A stretch of DNA of 64,000 nt from a bacterium (GCA_026129405.1 JAHCID010000003.1:185257-249256); one strand, 5' to 3'; counted from the stretch's first letter, positions 28,416 to 37,520 are shown. Program-made: numbers and translations. Notes: generated from the sequence alone by a model not told the origin.

Positions 28416-29594
28416 GTGGAGCGGCGATCGGTCATCATCGTCGGATCGGGACCGGCGGGCGCGGCAACGGCGCTGCGCCTCGCCCGGCGCGATCCTGCGC
28501 TCGCCGCCGACGCCGTCCTGCTCGAGAAGCAGCACCATCCCCGCGACAAGATCTGCGCCGGCGGCGTCATTCCGAAGAGCGATCGCGTGCTCGCCGAGCT
28601 GGGGCTCGTGGCCGACGTACCGTCGGTGCGTGTCGACCGTGCCGGCGTGATCGTGCCGTCGGCCCGGGTGGCGGTCGACGAGCCCGGCCTCTGCCGCGTC
28701 GTGCGCCGCCGCGAGTTCGACGCACGCCTCGCCTGGGCGGCGCGCGACCGCGGCGTCGCGCTGCACGAGGACACACGGGTGGTCGCGATCGCACGCGACG
28801 GCGACGGCATCCGCGTCGACACCAGCCGCCGCACGTACTGGGCGCCGATCGTCGTCGGCGCCGACGGTAGCGGCAGCCTGGTACGGCGTGCGCTCGTCCC
28901 GGGGCCGAGTGGTGTCGTGGGCCGCGCCGTCATGTGCGACGTTCCGCTGCGCGACACGTGCTGGGACGGCTTCGCCGCCGGCCGCTACGAGTTCGACTTC
29001 GCGCCCTGCACCGCCGGGCTGCGCGGGTACCGCTGGTCGTTTCCCTGCCTCATCGGCGGCGAGCCGCACGTGAACGCGGGAGCCTACGCGCTGCCGCCGA
29101 TCACGGGCGTGCGGCTGCGGGCGGAGCTCGACGCCGAGCTGGCGCGGATCGGCGCGCGCAGCGACGCGTGGCAGGCGTTCCCGATCCGCACCTGGGCGCC
29201 GGGCACCGCCGTCGCCGCCCCGCGTGCGCTCCTCGTCGGCGACGCCGCGGGCTGCGATCCGCTCATGGGCGAGGGCATCTCGTTCGCGCTCGAGTACGGC
29301 GTCCTCGCCGCCGACGCGATCGTGCGCGCGCGGGCGGAGGGACGGTTCGACTTCGCCGACTATGCGCGCGCCGTCGCGGGCGGCGCGATGGGACGCAAGC
29401 TGCGGCTCCTCGACCGCGCCGCGCGCTGGTTCTACGGGCCGCGGGCGCGCTTCTGGTTCGGCGTCGCGCGCGCGAGCCGGCGGGCGCAGCGCGTCGGGCT
29501 CGCCTGGTACAACGGCGTCGACGGCTTCGACGAGCGCGGCGTGCTCGGTCTCGTGGCCGGCCTGCTGCGGCCGCCGCGCGCGGAGGCGGCGTGA
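28416..29594 (+). CDS. Geranylgeranyl-reductase-family FAD-dependent oxidoreductase
   Basis: A 392-residue flavoprotein. The FAD ADP-binding motif VIIVGSGPAGAATALRL is N-terminal, followed by KICAGGVIPKSDRVL, which matches the Cys-Gly-Gly motif of geranylgeranyl reductases, and the second FAD motif LLVGDAAGCDPLMGEGISFA. These enzymes saturate double bonds of isoprenoid chains (chlorophyll, menaquinone or lipid side chains). A prenyltransferase of the UbiA family lies at 6674-7726, so quinone side-chain reduction is possible, but they are not adjacent. The GTG at 28416 is the only start giving an intact Rossmann motif. Confidence 0.87.
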   Translation: MERRSVIIVGSGPAGAATALRLARRDPALAADAVLLEKQHHPRDKICAGGVIPKSDRVLAELGLVADVPSVRVDRAGVIVPSARVAVDEPGLCRVVRRREFDARLAWAARDRGVALHEDTRVVAIARDGDGIRVDTSRRTYWAPIVVGADGSGSLVRRALVPGPSGVVGRAVMCDVPLRDTCWDGFAAGRYEFDFAPCTAGLRGYRWSFPCLIGGEPHVNAGAYALPPITGVRLRAELDAELARIGARSDAWQAFPIRTWAPGTAVAAPRALLVGDAAGCDPLMGEGISFALEYGVLAADAIVRARAEGRFDFADYARAVAGGAMGRKLRLLDRAARWFYGPRARFWFGVARASRRAQRVGLAWYNGVDGFDERGVLGLVAGLLRPPRAEAA

Positions 29595-30274
29595 GGGCGC
29601 CGGCGCGCAAGCGCGGACGGGCCGCCGTGCCGATGGCGGCGCCCCATCTGGAGCGCCTCCTGTGGCGGATCGGCGTGCGCCACGTCGCCGGCGTCGACGA
29701 GGTCGGCATGGGACCCCTCGCCGGGCCGGTCGTCGCCGCCGCGGTCGTGCTGCCGCCGGAGTGCGAGATCGTCGGCGTCGCCGACTCGAAGACGGTTCCC
29801 GCGCCGGAGCGCGAGCGCCTCGCGGTGGAGATCCGGCGTCGCGCGCTCGCCGTCGGGGTCGCCGTGGTCGAGGTCGCCGACATCGATCGCATCAACATCT
29901 ATCGTGCCGGGCTCGAGGCCTGCCGGCGCGCCGTCGCCGCGCTCGCGCCGATCGAGCCGGGCTACGTGCTGGTCGACGGGCGCGAGATCCCGTCGCTGGC
30001 GATGCCGCAGAGCGCGTATCCGAAGGGCGACGCGTTCGTCACCTCGATCGCGGCGGCGTCGATCGTCGCCAAGGTGCATCGCGACGCGCTCATGCGGGCG
30101 CTCGACGCCGACTATCCCGAGTACGGCTTCGCGCGGCACATGGGCTACGCGACGCGCGCGCATCTCGCGGCGCTGCGGCGCCTGGGGCCGTCGCCGGTCC
30201 ATCGTCGCTCGTTCGCGCCGGTGAGCGCGGCGCTCGGTCTCGAGCCGAACGGGCAGGCCCTGCTGATGCGGTGA
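29591..30274 (+). CDS. rnhB: Ribonuclease HII
   Basis: A 227-residue endonuclease cleaving RNA in RNA-DNA hybrids, including single misincorporated ribonucleotides. The acidic active site is visible: Asp-Glu in [16 protein letters not shown], Asp in LVDGREIPS and Asp in [11 protein letters not shown], with the type II marker [10 protein letters not shown]. The GTG at 29591 overlaps the flavoprotein stop (GTGA); ATG 29633 ([10 protein letters not shown]) is a shorter alternative that would remove a basic Arg/Lys leader. Confidence 0.95.
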   Translation: MRAPARKRGRAAVPMAAPHLERLLWRIGVRHVAGVDEVGMGPLAGPVVAAAVVLPPECEIVGVADSKTVPAPERERLAVEIRRRALAVGVAVVEVADIDRINIYRAGLEACRRAVAALAPIEPGYVLVDGREIPSLAMPQSAYPKGDAFVTSIAAASIVAKVHRDALMRALDADYPEYGFARHMGYATRAHLAALRRLGPSPVHRRSFAPVSAALGLEPNGQALLMR

Positions 30275-30339
30275 GACGCGTGCGTCCCGGGGGCGCCGGC
30301 GCTTGCGGCGGAGGGCCGCGCGGTCAAGATGGAAGCGCG

Positions 30340-31002
30340 ATGGAGCTGATGGTGGCCACCCCGGGGCGCGTGCCGTACGCGGCGGCGCTCGCCTGGCAGG
30401 AGCGGCTGGTGGCCGAGCGCCTGGCCGGTGGCGACGACGTCCTGCTGCTCCTGGAGCATCCGCCCGTGTACACCCTCGGTCGCGGCGCCGATGCGCGTTT
30501 CCTCGGTGCCGCTGCCGCGGCGGACACGCCGGTCGTGCGCGTCGGACGGGGCGGACAGGTGACCTACCACGGTCCGGGGCAGCTGGTCGGCTATCCGATC
30601 CTCGCGCTGCGCCGGCACCGGCTCGACGTGCACTGGTACGTACGCACGCTCGAGCAGGTGCTGATCGACGCGCTCGCGGATTTCGGCATCGCGGCGGCGC
30701 GCCGCCCCGGGCTCACCGGCGTCTGGGTCGAGGATCGCAAGATCGGCTCGATCGGCGTCGCCTTGCGCCGCTGGGTGACGTGGCACGGCTTCGCGCTGAA
30801 CGTCGGTCCGGACCTCGGCGGCTTCGTCTCGATCGTGCCCTGCGGCATCACGGGCGTACGGATGACGTCGGTCGCGGCGGAGGGCGGGCCGGCAGAGATC
30901 GACGCGGTGCTGCCGCGCGTGCGGGCGCGGTTCGTGGCCGCGTTCGGCTACGCGGGCTGGCAGGAGCTCCCGGCCTCCGCGGAGCAGGCGGTGTCCGCAT
31001 GA
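30340..31002 (+). CDS. lipB: Octanoyl-[acyl-carrier-protein]:protein octanoyltransferase
   Basis: A 220-residue enzyme that moves octanoate from ACP to lipoyl domains. Signatures are [34 protein letters not shown], the catalytic Lys in [19 protein letters not shown] and the catalytic Cys in [14 protein letters not shown]. The start is the ATG that begins the first homologous strand. Its stop overlaps the lipA start (ATGA). Together they complete endogenous lipoate synthesis. Confidence 0.96.
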   Translation: MELMVATPGRVPYAAALAWQERLVAERLAGGDDVLLLLEHPPVYTLGRGADARFLGAAAAADTPVVRVGRGGQVTYHGPGQLVGYPILALRRHRLDVHWYVRTLEQVLIDALADFGIAAARRPGLTGVWVEDRKIGSIGVALRRWVTWHGFALNVGPDLGGFVSIVPCGITGVRMTSVAAEGGPAEIDAVLPRVRARFVAAFGYAGWQELPASAEQAVSA

Positions 31003-31865
31003 GCGCCGGGCCGGGCGTCGTGCGGCGCCATCCGCCGTGGTTGAAGGTGCGCGTCCCCGGCGGCCCCGGCTACGCCGAGACGCTGGCGACGGTCCGCGAG
31101 CTCGGCCTGCATACCGTATGCGAGGAGGCGCGCTGCCCGAACATCGGCGAGTGCTGGGGACATCGCACCGCCACGTTCATGCTGCTCGGCGACACCTGCA
31201 CGCGGAACTGCTCGTTCTGCGCCGTCGCCCACGGCAAGCCGCTCACCGTCGATCCCCTGGAGCCGGGGCGGGTGGGGGCGGCGGTGGCCCGGCTCGGGCT
31301 CGCCCACGTGGTGGTGACCTCGGTCAACCGCGACGATCTGCCCGACGGCGGCGCCGAGCACTTCGCGGCGACGGTCCGCGCCATCCGGGCGCAGGCGCCG
31401 CAGACCCGCGTCGAGGTGCTCGTGCCGGACTTCCAGGGCATCACAGGCGCCGTCGAGACCGTGGCCGTGTCGCCGGTCCATGTGCTCAATCACAACCTCG
31501 AGACCGTGCCGCGGCTCTACCGCCGGGTTCGTCCGGGCGCGCGCTATGCGCGCTCGCTCGATCTCCTCGCCCGCGCCCGTGGCGTACGCGCCGATCTCCT
31601 CACGAAGGCCGGGCTGATGCTCGGGCTCGGCGAGGAGCGCGAGGAATTGACCAGCGTTTTTCGCGATCTGCGCGCGGCGGGCTGCGACGTCCTGACCCTG
31701 GGCCAGTATCTGCGGCCGACGGCCGCGCACCACGAGGTGGTGCGCTACGTCCCGCCGGACGAGTTCGACGAGCTGCGCGAGGCGGCGCTGGGCCTGGGCT
31801 TCCGGCACGTCGAGGCGGGACCGCTGGTGCGCAGCTCGTACCACGCATGGACGCACGTTCCGTGA
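30999..31865 (+). CDS. lipA: Lipoyl synthase
   Basis: A 288-residue radical SAM enzyme inserting two sulfurs into protein-bound octanoyl groups. The auxiliary cluster ligands are in [12 protein letters not shown], the radical SAM cluster in CTRNCSFC, and the C-terminal RSSY motif that ligates the auxiliary cluster is in [22 protein letters not shown] and [18 protein letters not shown] are diagnostic. It is coupled to lipB by a 4-bp overlap. Confidence 0.97.
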   Translation: MSAGPGVVRRHPPWLKVRVPGGPGYAETLATVRELGLHTVCEEARCPNIGECWGHRTATFMLLGDTCTRNCSFCAVAHGKPLTVDPLEPGRVGAAVARLGLAHVVVTSVNRDDLPDGGAEHFAATVRAIRAQAPQTRVEVLVPDFQGITGAVETVAVSPVHVLNHNLETVPRLYRRVRPGARYARSLDLLARARGVRADLLTKAGLMLGLGEEREELTSVFRDLRAAGCDVLTLGQYLRPTAAHHEVVRYVPPDEFDELREAALGLGFRHVEAGPLVRSSYHAWTHVP

Positions 31866-31960
31866 AAAATCCGGCAAAAATGCGGAATTTGTAGGTCTCC
31901 AACATTGCACGGTCGCGTCTTTTCCCGTACCGTTCACGCCGTTCTGAGGAGGCCTTTCGC

Positions 31961-32569
31961 ATGCTGAAGCTGTACGACTACCCGGACTGCCCGTTCTGCC
32001 AGAAGGTACGGGTGGTACTGGCCGAGAAGGATCTCGAGTACGAAAAGGTCTTCGTCGACCTGCGCAAGCAGGAGCAGAAGGCTCCCGAGTTCCTGCGGAT
32101 GAACCCCTACGGGAAGGTCCCCGTCCTCCAGGACGAGGACGAAGTCATCTACGACTCGACCATCATCAACGAGTATCTCGAGGACGAGTACCCGCTCCCG
32201 CGTCTCATGCCGGAGGACTCGCAGGCCCGGGCTCTCGTGCGGATGCTTGAGGACTACTGCGACAACTCGTTCATCCCGCCCACGACCACGCTGCTCGCCC
32301 AGCTGCGCAAGCCTGAAGCGGAGCGCGACGCCCCGCGCGTCGAGCAGGCGCGCGAGGAGCTGCGTCGCTGCCTGTATCACCTCCGCGACCGGCTCGAGGG
32401 CAGCGAGTTCCTCGCCGGCAGCGAGTTCACGATCGCCGATGCGGCGTTCGCGCCGCGCATGATCGTCCTCGGCCGTCTCGGCTTCGAGTTCGAGCCCGCT
32501 CTGGCGCCGGTTCAGGCCTGGCTCGAGCGGGTACGCGTCCGTCCCAGCGTCAAGGCGCTCGGGCTCTGA
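31961..32569 (+). CDS. Glutathione S-transferase family protein
   Basis: A 202-residue protein with an N-terminal thioredoxin-fold domain (DYPDCPFCQKVRVVLAEK, NPYGKVPVLQDED and IYDSTIINEYLE) and a C-terminal all-helical domain (from about residue 85). The CPFC active-site motif resembles glutaredoxin-like or omega/stringent-starvation-type GSTs. GGAGG lies upstream of the ATG. The 95-bp leader after lipA is the most A+T-rich spot nearby (AAAAATCCGGCAAAAATG), so a separate promoter is likely. Confidence 0.9.
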   Translation: MLKLYDYPDCPFCQKVRVVLAEKDLEYEKVFVDLRKQEQKAPEFLRMNPYGKVPVLQDEDEVIYDSTIINEYLEDEYPLPRLMPEDSQARALVRMLEDYCDNSFIPPTTTLLAQLRKPEAERDAPRVEQAREELRRCLYHLRDRLEGSEFLAGSEFTIADAAFAPRMIVLGRLGFEFEPALAPVQAWLERVRVRPSVKALGL

Positions 32570-32576
32570 GCGGCGA

Positions 32577-32605
32577 CGCCCGGCGGCGCCGATGCGCGCC
32601 GGGCG
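32577..32605 (+). terminator. GC-rich hairpin after the glutathione S-transferase gene
   Basis: CGCCCGGCG (32577-32585) and CGCCGGGCG (32597-32605) form a perfect 9-bp stem eight bases past the GST stop. There is no following T-run, so transcription termination is only probable. Confidence 0.4.
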
Positions 32606-32649
32606 ACGTCTCCCCCACGCCGCCTTGGGTGGGGTCGTGGTTTCCGGCA

Positions 32650-32692
32650 TGGTAGCAGCCGTGTCGGCGTCCGACGGCGATCTGTGCTACCA
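32650..32692 (+). promoter_or_regulatory. Nested stem-loop between the GST and Fur-family genes
   Basis: Outer arms TGGTAGCA (32650-32657) and TGCTACCA (32685-32692) pair perfectly. Inside, GTCGG and CCGAC form a second stem with a 3-base loop, extended by GCC/GGC. It lies about 80 bp before the Fur-family start. It could be a leader structure, operator or terminator; nothing fixes its role. Confidence 0.35.
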
Positions 32693-32770
32693 CCGTCCCC
32701 AGGACGTCATGCGGACCGCCGATCGCGCCGCGCCCCCTGAGGGCCGCCGTCCCTGTCCCGCGGAGGTCGG

Positions 32771-33169
32771 GTGACGCCGGCCTCGGGGCGCCGCTCGAGC
32801 CGCCAGCTCGAGGTCGTGCTCGCGGCGGTCGCTGCGTCGGGCAGCGCACATCCCACCGCCGAGGCGATCTTCGCGGACGTTCGCAGGCGCCTGCCGCGGA
32901 TCAGTCTGGGGACGGTCTACCGTAACCTCCAGCGGCTGGTCGACGAGGGCCGCATCGGCGTCGCGCACGTCGGCGGACGCTCGCTGCGCTACGACGCCAC
33001 GGCGGCGCCGCACGACCACTTCGTGTGCCGGCGGTGCGGGCGCATCGCCGACGTCGGACCGTCCCTGCCGGAGGCCGGGCTCGCCGCCGCGCAGCGTGCC
33101 GGCCATGCGGTGACGGCGCACGCGCTCGTCCTCTACGGCGACTGCCGCACCTGCCGGGACGTGCCGTGA
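32771..33169 (+). CDS. Fur-family transcriptional regulator
   Basis: A 132-residue metal-dependent repressor. The winged-helix N-terminus ends with ISLGTVYRNLQRLVDEG, the family signature, and the dimerisation half has HDHFVCRRCGRIADV and CRTCRDV, giving two CxxC pairs for structural zinc and His residues for the regulatory metal. Whether it senses iron, peroxide, zinc or manganese cannot be decided. The GTG start has CGGAGG upstream. It overlaps the next gene as GTGA. Confidence 0.9.
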   Translation: MTPASGRRSSRQLEVVLAAVAASGSAHPTAEAIFADVRRRLPRISLGTVYRNLQRLVDEGRIGVAHVGGRSLRYDATAAPHDHFVCRRCGRIADVGPSLPEAGLAAAQRAGHAVTAHALVLYGDCRTCRDVP

Positions 33170-33804
33170 AGCTGCCCGAGATCATCCCGCTCTTCCCGCT
33201 TCCCAATGTGGTGCTGTTCCCGGGCATGCCGCTGCCGCTGCATGTCTTCGAGCCGCGCTACCGGGCGATGGTGCGGGATGCGCTGAGGGGCGCGCATCTC
33301 GTCGGCATGGTGCTGCTGAAGGGCGACTGGCAGGCGGAGTATCACGCGCGCCCGCAGGTCTTCTCGGTCGGGACGGTGGGCGAGGTGGTCCACGTCGACG
33401 AGCTGCCCGACGGCAGGTTCAACATCGTCCTGCGCGGGCTGCGCGAGTTCCACATCCACCGGGAGCTGGCCCGTGCGCCGTACCGCGAGGCCGTCGTCAG
33501 CTGGCGCGGCACGACGGGGACGGCGCTGGCCCCGGGGCTGCGCGGGCGCATCCGGGCCCTGGTCGACGGCTATCTCGCGCAGGTGGGCCGCACACCTGCC
33601 GACGGCCTGCGCGACGGCGGCGTCGACGACGAGACCTTCGTCAACTTCCTGGCCCAGCACCTCGACATCGAGCCGCTCGAGCGCCAGGCCCTGCTCGAGG
33701 CGGCCGATCTCGGGCAGCGCGGCCGCTGCCTCGTCGACGTGCTCGAGTTCCGGCTGCGCGAGCTGCGCAGCCATCCCCAGGGCTCTCCAGGCCGCGGCAA
33801 CTGA
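33166..33804 (+). CDS. Lon N-terminal (LAN) domain protein
   Basis: A 212-residue stand-alone homologue of the Lon protease substrate-binding domain, without ATPase or protease parts. It begins with IIPLFPLPNVVLFPGMPLPL and HVFEPRYRAMVRDAL, which are diagnostic. Its role is unknown; free LAN proteins may bind unfolded or specific proteins. It is translationally coupled (GTGA) to the Fur-family regulator. Confidence 0.9.
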   Translation: MKLPEIIPLFPLPNVVLFPGMPLPLHVFEPRYRAMVRDALRGAHLVGMVLLKGDWQAEYHARPQVFSVGTVGEVVHVDELPDGRFNIVLRGLREFHIHRELARAPYREAVVSWRGTTGTALAPGLRGRIRALVDGYLAQVGRTPADGLRDGGVDDETFVNFLAQHLDIEPLERQALLEAADLGQRGRCLVDVLEFRLRELRSHPQGSPGRGN

Positions 33805-33884
33805 GCCGGCCCGACGCCGCAAGGTCCCGTTTCCGGACCGCTCTTGGTGGCGGCGTCGGGCGACGGATGGTAGGTAGTCGCCCG

Positions 33885-34481
33885 ATGCAGACGCAGCGAC
33901 CCGAACTCTCTCTCGCCGAGCGGCTGTACGTCCCGGAGGTGCTCCGCGGCGTGGCCGTCACCGCGGGACACTTCGTGCGCAACCTGGCGCTGCACGTGCT
34001 GCACGTCGCAGGCATCGCGCGCGAGCAGCGCGCCGCGGTGACGACGCAGTACCCCGAGGAGCGGAAGGTCTACCCGGAGAGCTATCGCGGCTCGCACCGA
34101 CTGACGCTCAAGCCCGATGGCGCCGTGCGCTGCACCGCCTGCTTCCTGTGCGCGACCGCCTGTCCCGCGAAGTGCATCCACATCGAGGCCGGGCAGCATC
34201 CCGATCCGCAGGTCGAGAAGTTCCCGGTCCGCTACGAGATCGACACGCTCCAGTGCATCTACTGCGGCATGTGCGTCGAGGCGTGTCCGTGCGACGCGAT
34301 CCGCATGGACACCTACGTCCACCCCCGCATCTGGGGCTATCGGCGCGAGGACTTCGTGGAGACGAAGCAGGTGTTGATGCAGCGGTCGGCGGTGGTGATG
34401 GAGCGGGGGCACGACGCGCTGATGCTCGATCAGCTGCGCGCGTACCGCGAGGCGGAGGGGCCGGCCACGGAGGCCGAGTGA
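33885..34481 (+). CDS. nuoI: NADH-quinone oxidoreductase subunit I
   Basis: A 198-residue peripheral complex I subunit with two 4Fe-4S sites: CTACFLCATACP and CIYCGMCVEACP, which carry electrons towards NuoB and quinone. The start could also be ATG 33867 (six residues longer). It lies about 8 kb from nuoB-nuoF-nuoG and is immediately followed (GTGA overlap) by a gene for a 74-residue protein. Confidence 0.95.
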   Translation: MQTQRPELSLAERLYVPEVLRGVAVTAGHFVRNLALHVLHVAGIAREQRAAVTTQYPEERKVYPESYRGSHRLTLKPDGAVRCTACFLCATACPAKCIHIEAGQHPDPQVEKFPVRYEIDTLQCIYCGMCVEACPCDAIRMDTYVHPRIWGYRREDFVETKQVLMQRSAVVMERGHDALMLDQLRAYREAEGPATEAE

Positions 34482-34702
34482 TCGTCTGGGCCCTCTGGAA
34501 GCGCGGGCTGCTGCGCCGCGCCGACGCCGAGAAGGCCCGCTTCTTCGCCGGCATGACGCCGGATCGCCTGACGCTCTCACGACGCTATCCGCTCTGGCGT
34601 CGGCTCTCGCTCTGGCGCCTGATGCTCTCCCCGACCTACGCCGCGGGCGTGGCCAGGTGGCTCGAGTATCGGATGAACCTCTACGACGGCATCGAAGGGT
34701 GA
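34478..34702 (+). CDS. Small basic protein of unknown function after nuoI
   Basis: A 74-residue protein beginning at a GTG that overlaps the nuoI stop. It is rich in Trp, Arg and Leu (RRYPLWRRLSLWRLML) with no convincing membrane span and no recognised domain. The tight coupling to nuoI and to the following rhodanese-MoeB gene (5-bp gap) supports translation. It may be a complex I accessory or assembly factor; that is speculation from context. Confidence 0.6.
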   Translation: MIVWALWKRGLLRRADAEKARFFAGMTPDRLTLSRRYPLWRRLSLWRLMLSPTYAAGVARWLEYRMNLYDGIEG

Positions 34703-34706
34703 CGTG

Positions 34707-35888
34707 ATGGCACGAACGTATTCCGAGATCATGGACGAGGCGCGCCGGCAGGTGCCGGAAGCGTCTCCCGACGACGTGAAGCAGCGCATCGGCGGCAACG
34801 GCAACGGGCCGGTGCTGCTCGACGTGCGCGAGAAGGAGGAGTTCCGCCAGGGGTACATCCCCGGCGCGATCTCGATCCCGCGCGGCTTCCTCGAGATGCG
34901 TATCGAGGAGACCGTCCCCGACAAGGACACGCCGATCATCGCGTACTGCGCGGGCGGGGTGCGCTCGCTGCTCGCAGGCCGCATCCTGAACGAGCTCGGC
35001 TACCGCAACGTCACCTCGATGCGCGGCGGCTTCGGGGCCTGGAAGAACCAGGGCCTGCCGATCCAGGAAGACCGTCAGTTCACCGCCGAGCAGCAGATCC
35101 GCTACAGCCGCCACTTCCTTCTCCCGGAGGTCGGCGAGGTCGGGCAGGGCAAGCTGCTCGACGCGAAGGTGCTCTGCATCGGCGCCGGCGGGCTCGGGTC
35201 GCCGGTCGCGCTCTACCTCGCCGCCGCCGGCGTCGGCACGATCGGGATCGTCGACATGGATACGGTCGACCTCTCGAATCTCCAGCGCCAGATACTGCAC
35301 ACCAACGACCGCGTCGGCACGCCGAAGGTCGAGTCGGCGCGCAAGACGCTCGAGGCGCTGAATCCCGACGTGAAGGTGGTGGAGTTCCGCGAGCGGCTCT
35401 CGTCGGAGAACGCGTTTCGCATCTTCGAGCAGTTCGACATCGTCGTGAACGGCTGCGACAACTTCCCCACGCGCTACCTCGCGAACGACGCCTGTGTGAT
35501 GCTGCACAAGCCGCTCGTCGACGGTGCCATCTGGCAGTTCGAGGGCCAGGCGACGGTGTACGATCCGCCGAAGGGCCCGTGCTACCGCTGCCTCTTCCCC
35601 GAGCCGCCCCCGCCCGGAGCCGTCCCGTCGTGCGCGGAGGCCGGCGTGCTCGGCGTGCTCCCCGGCATCGTCGGCTGCATGCAGGCGCTCGAGGCGATCA
35701 AGCTGATCCTCGGCAAGGGCAAGCCGCTCCTCGGCCGCATGATGCACTTCGACACCCTGACCGGCGACGTGCGCATCCTGAAGCTGCGGCGCGATCCCAA
35801 GTGCGTCGTCTGCGGCGACGCTCCGACCGTGACGCAGCTGATCGACTACGAGGTGTTCTGCGGCTTCGGCGACGGCGCCGCCGTCTGA
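34707..35888 (+). CDS. moeB: Rhodanese-ThiF/MoeB adenylyltransferase fusion
   Basis: A 393-residue protein. The N-terminal rhodanese domain (about residues 10-120) has active Cys in IIAYCAGGVRSL. The C-terminal E1-like domain has the ATP loop CIGAGGLGSPVALYLAAAG, DLSNLQRQILH, a catalytic-Cys region VPSCAEAGVLG and two zinc CxxC pairs (CYRC, CVVC). It should adenylate, and through the rhodanese thiocarboxylate, a ubiquitin-like sulfur carrier for molybdopterin, thiamine or cysteine synthesis. The domain order (rhodanese first) is the reverse of MoeZ-type fusions. GTG 34704 is an alternative start. Confidence 0.9.
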   Translation: MARTYSEIMDEARRQVPEASPDDVKQRIGGNGNGPVLLDVREKEEFRQGYIPGAISIPRGFLEMRIEETVPDKDTPIIAYCAGGVRSLLAGRILNELGYRNVTSMRGGFGAWKNQGLPIQEDRQFTAEQQIRYSRHFLLPEVGEVGQGKLLDAKVLCIGAGGLGSPVALYLAAAGVGTIGIVDMDTVDLSNLQRQILHTNDRVGTPKVESARKTLEALNPDVKVVEFRERLSSENAFRIFEQFDIVVNGCDNFPTRYLANDACVMLHKPLVDGAIWQFEGQATVYDPPKGPCYRCLFPEPPPPGAVPSCAEAGVLGVLPGIVGCMQALEAIKLILGKGKPLLGRMMHFDTLTGDVRILKLRRDPKCVVCGDAPTVTQLIDYEVFCGFGDGAAV

Positions 35889-35895
35889 GCGGCGG

Positions 35896-36462
35896 TCAGT
35901 CCCCGCGCCGGAAGCAGGCGTACCAGGTTCCCGCGGCCGCGTACTTGCGCTCGAACTTCGTGGTCGGGCGGAGGCGCGGCGGCGGGGTGACGTCGTCGCG
36001 CACGAAGCCGGCCTCGACCAGCGCCCCGCACATCGCGGCGTGCAGGGCCGGCAGATCGCTCGCCACGTGCACCCGCCCGTCGGGGCGCAGCGTCCGCCGC
36101 AGCGCGGGTGCGAAGGCGCGGTCGCTGAAGAGACGGCGCTGCCGGTGGCGTGTCTTGGGCCACGGGTCGGGGAAGTAGATGTGATAGGCGGCGACCGAGG
36201 CGTCCGGCACGAGCCGGCGCACCACGCAGCGCGCATCGCCGCCGACGACCCGCACGTTGGCGAGACCCGCCGCCGCCGCCCGCCCCGCGAGCTCGGTGGC
36301 CATGCCGCTGGCGTGCTCGACGGCGAAGAAGTTCGTCTCCCGCGCCGCCCGCGCCCAGGCGAGCAGGATCTCGCCGCGCCCGGGCCCGATCTCGAACTCG
36401 ACGGGACGGTCGTCGCCGAAGACGGCGTGCCAGGGAATCGGGGACAGACGACGGTCGGCCAT
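35896..36462 (-). CDS. trmB: tRNA (guanine-N7-)-methyltransferase
   Basis: A 188-residue SAM enzyme methylating G46 in the tRNA variable loop. Motif I is EIGPGRGEILLAWA, and the diagnostic motif is IYFPDPWPKTRHRQRR, followed by TTKFERKYAAAG for tRNA binding. The start at 36462 begins the family N-terminus. The gene is convergent with moeB and divergent from the lytic transglycosylase gene, with a long palindrome in between. Confidence 0.94.
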   Translation of the reverse strand: MADRRLSPIPWHAVFGDDRPVEFEIGPGRGEILLAWARAARETNFFAVEHASGMATELAGRAAAAGLANVRVVGGDARCVVRRLVPDASVAAYHIYFPDPWPKTRHRQRRLFSDRAFAPALRRTLRPDGRVHVASDLPALHAAMCGALVEAGFVRDDVTPPPRLRPTTKFERKYAAAGTWYACFRRGD

Positions 36463-36527
36463 GGACGGAGACGAGGCTTGTAACCGCCGGATCGGGCTCG
36501 CGCGAGTCGGCCGCGCGGCAAGCGATG

Positions 36528-36564
36528 CCCGGCAGGTCCTGCCGTAGCGGCAGGACCTGCCGGG
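36528..36564. repeat. 17-bp perfect palindrome with self-complementary arms
   Basis: Arm 36528-36544 (CCCGGCAGGTCCTGCCG) pairs perfectly with 36548-36564 around the loop TAG. Each arm is itself nearly palindromic (GGCAGG-T-CCTGCC), so it can form either one long hairpin or two small ones. It lies between divergent trmB and the transglycosylase gene, 17 bp before the latter's ATG, where a terminator is not expected. Confidence 0.75.
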
Positions 36565-36581
36565 TCGCGTCGCCCGTAGAC

Positions 36582-37520
36582 ATGGACGTCGGGCTGGCGC
36601 CGGGCTTGCAGAACGCCGGCGTGGTTCCGACGATTTGCGACGCGGTGGGCGCACCCATCCCCGGCCTCTCCGGGGTGCGTCCGGCGCCGACCCCGGTGCC
36701 GTTCGCCGAGGTGTTGCGCAACCTGCGCCTGCGGCCCACCACGACCGGCGTTGCCGCACCCGGCGGGGTCACGGCGCGGACGGCGACCCTGCCGGCGGGC
36801 TTCGCACCGCGGATCGGGCGGCCGAGCGCGCCGGCGCCGGGATCGTCCGGCGTCGGGGCGCTGGTGCCGTCGCCGTTCCCCATGCTGCCCTCGCCGTTGC
36901 GGACGGCGAGCAGCGACGAGACCGTCGCCGTGCCGGCGGCGGCGACGGACGACACCGCCGCCGCAACGCCCCGTGACGCCGGTCGACGGCGCGATACCGA
37001 CGGGCTGGTGGCGGAGATCCACCGCTCGGCGCGCAGCGCGGGGGTGGACCCGGCGCTCTCGGTGGCGGTCGCACGCGCCGAGTCGAGCCTCGATCCGACG
37101 GCACGCAGCGCGGACGGTCTCAGCAAGGGGACGTTCCAGGTGACCTGGTACACCGAGGCCGAGATGAAGAAGAAGATCGCACGCGGCACGGTCGAGCGCC
37201 CCGAGGGCAGCGACGACGTCGCGCTCGGCGTCGGCTATCTGCGCTATCTGCACGACCTCTTCGGGCGCGAGGCCAAGCTCGGGGGTGGGCTCGCGACGAC
37301 GCCGATCGTCGACCCGAGCGAGCGCCGCCTGTTCGCGGTCGCCGCCTACAACGCCGGCGAGGGCCGCGTCGCGCGGGCACAGGCGCGCGCCGAGCGCGCC
37401 GGCCTCGACCCGACCGACTTCGACCACGTGCGGCCGTTCCTGCCGCGGATCACGCAGGGCTACGTGACGCGCGTCACGCAGTACACGGGCGAGGAACGGG
37501 CGCGGCCGACGCTCGCGTGA
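36582..37520 (+). CDS. Lytic transglycosylase (SLT domain) protein
   Basis: A 312-residue protein. The C-terminal SLT domain (about residues 140-300) has catalytic Glu in VARAESSLDPTARS, GLSKGTFQV and AVAAYNAGEGRVARAQA. The N-terminal ~130 residues are Pro/Ala-rich and disordered, with no signal peptide, so export must use another route or the true start is missed. It cleaves peptidoglycan glycan strands. A palindrome lies directly upstream. Confidence 0.85.
   Translation: MDVGLAPGLQNAGVVPTICDAVGAPIPGLSGVRPAPTPVPFAEVLRNLRLRPTTTGVAAPGGVTARTATLPAGFAPRIGRPSAPAPGSSGVGALVPSPFPMLPSPLRTASSDETVAVPAAATDDTAAATPRDAGRRRDTDGLVAEIHRSARSAGVDPALSVAVARAESSLDPTARSADGLSKGTFQVTWYTEAEMKKKIARGTVERPEGSDDVALGVGYLRYLHDLFGREAKLGGGLATTPIVDPSERRLFAVAAYNAGEGRVARAQARAERAGLDPTDFDHVRPFLPRITQGYVTRVTQYTGEERARPTLA

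Noticed and set aside
33570-37427. 1285-codon open frame on the minus strand
   Set aside because: It runs through several confirmed genes (Lon-N, nuoI, moeB, the transglycosylase) in antisense; long spurious frames are expected at this G+C content.
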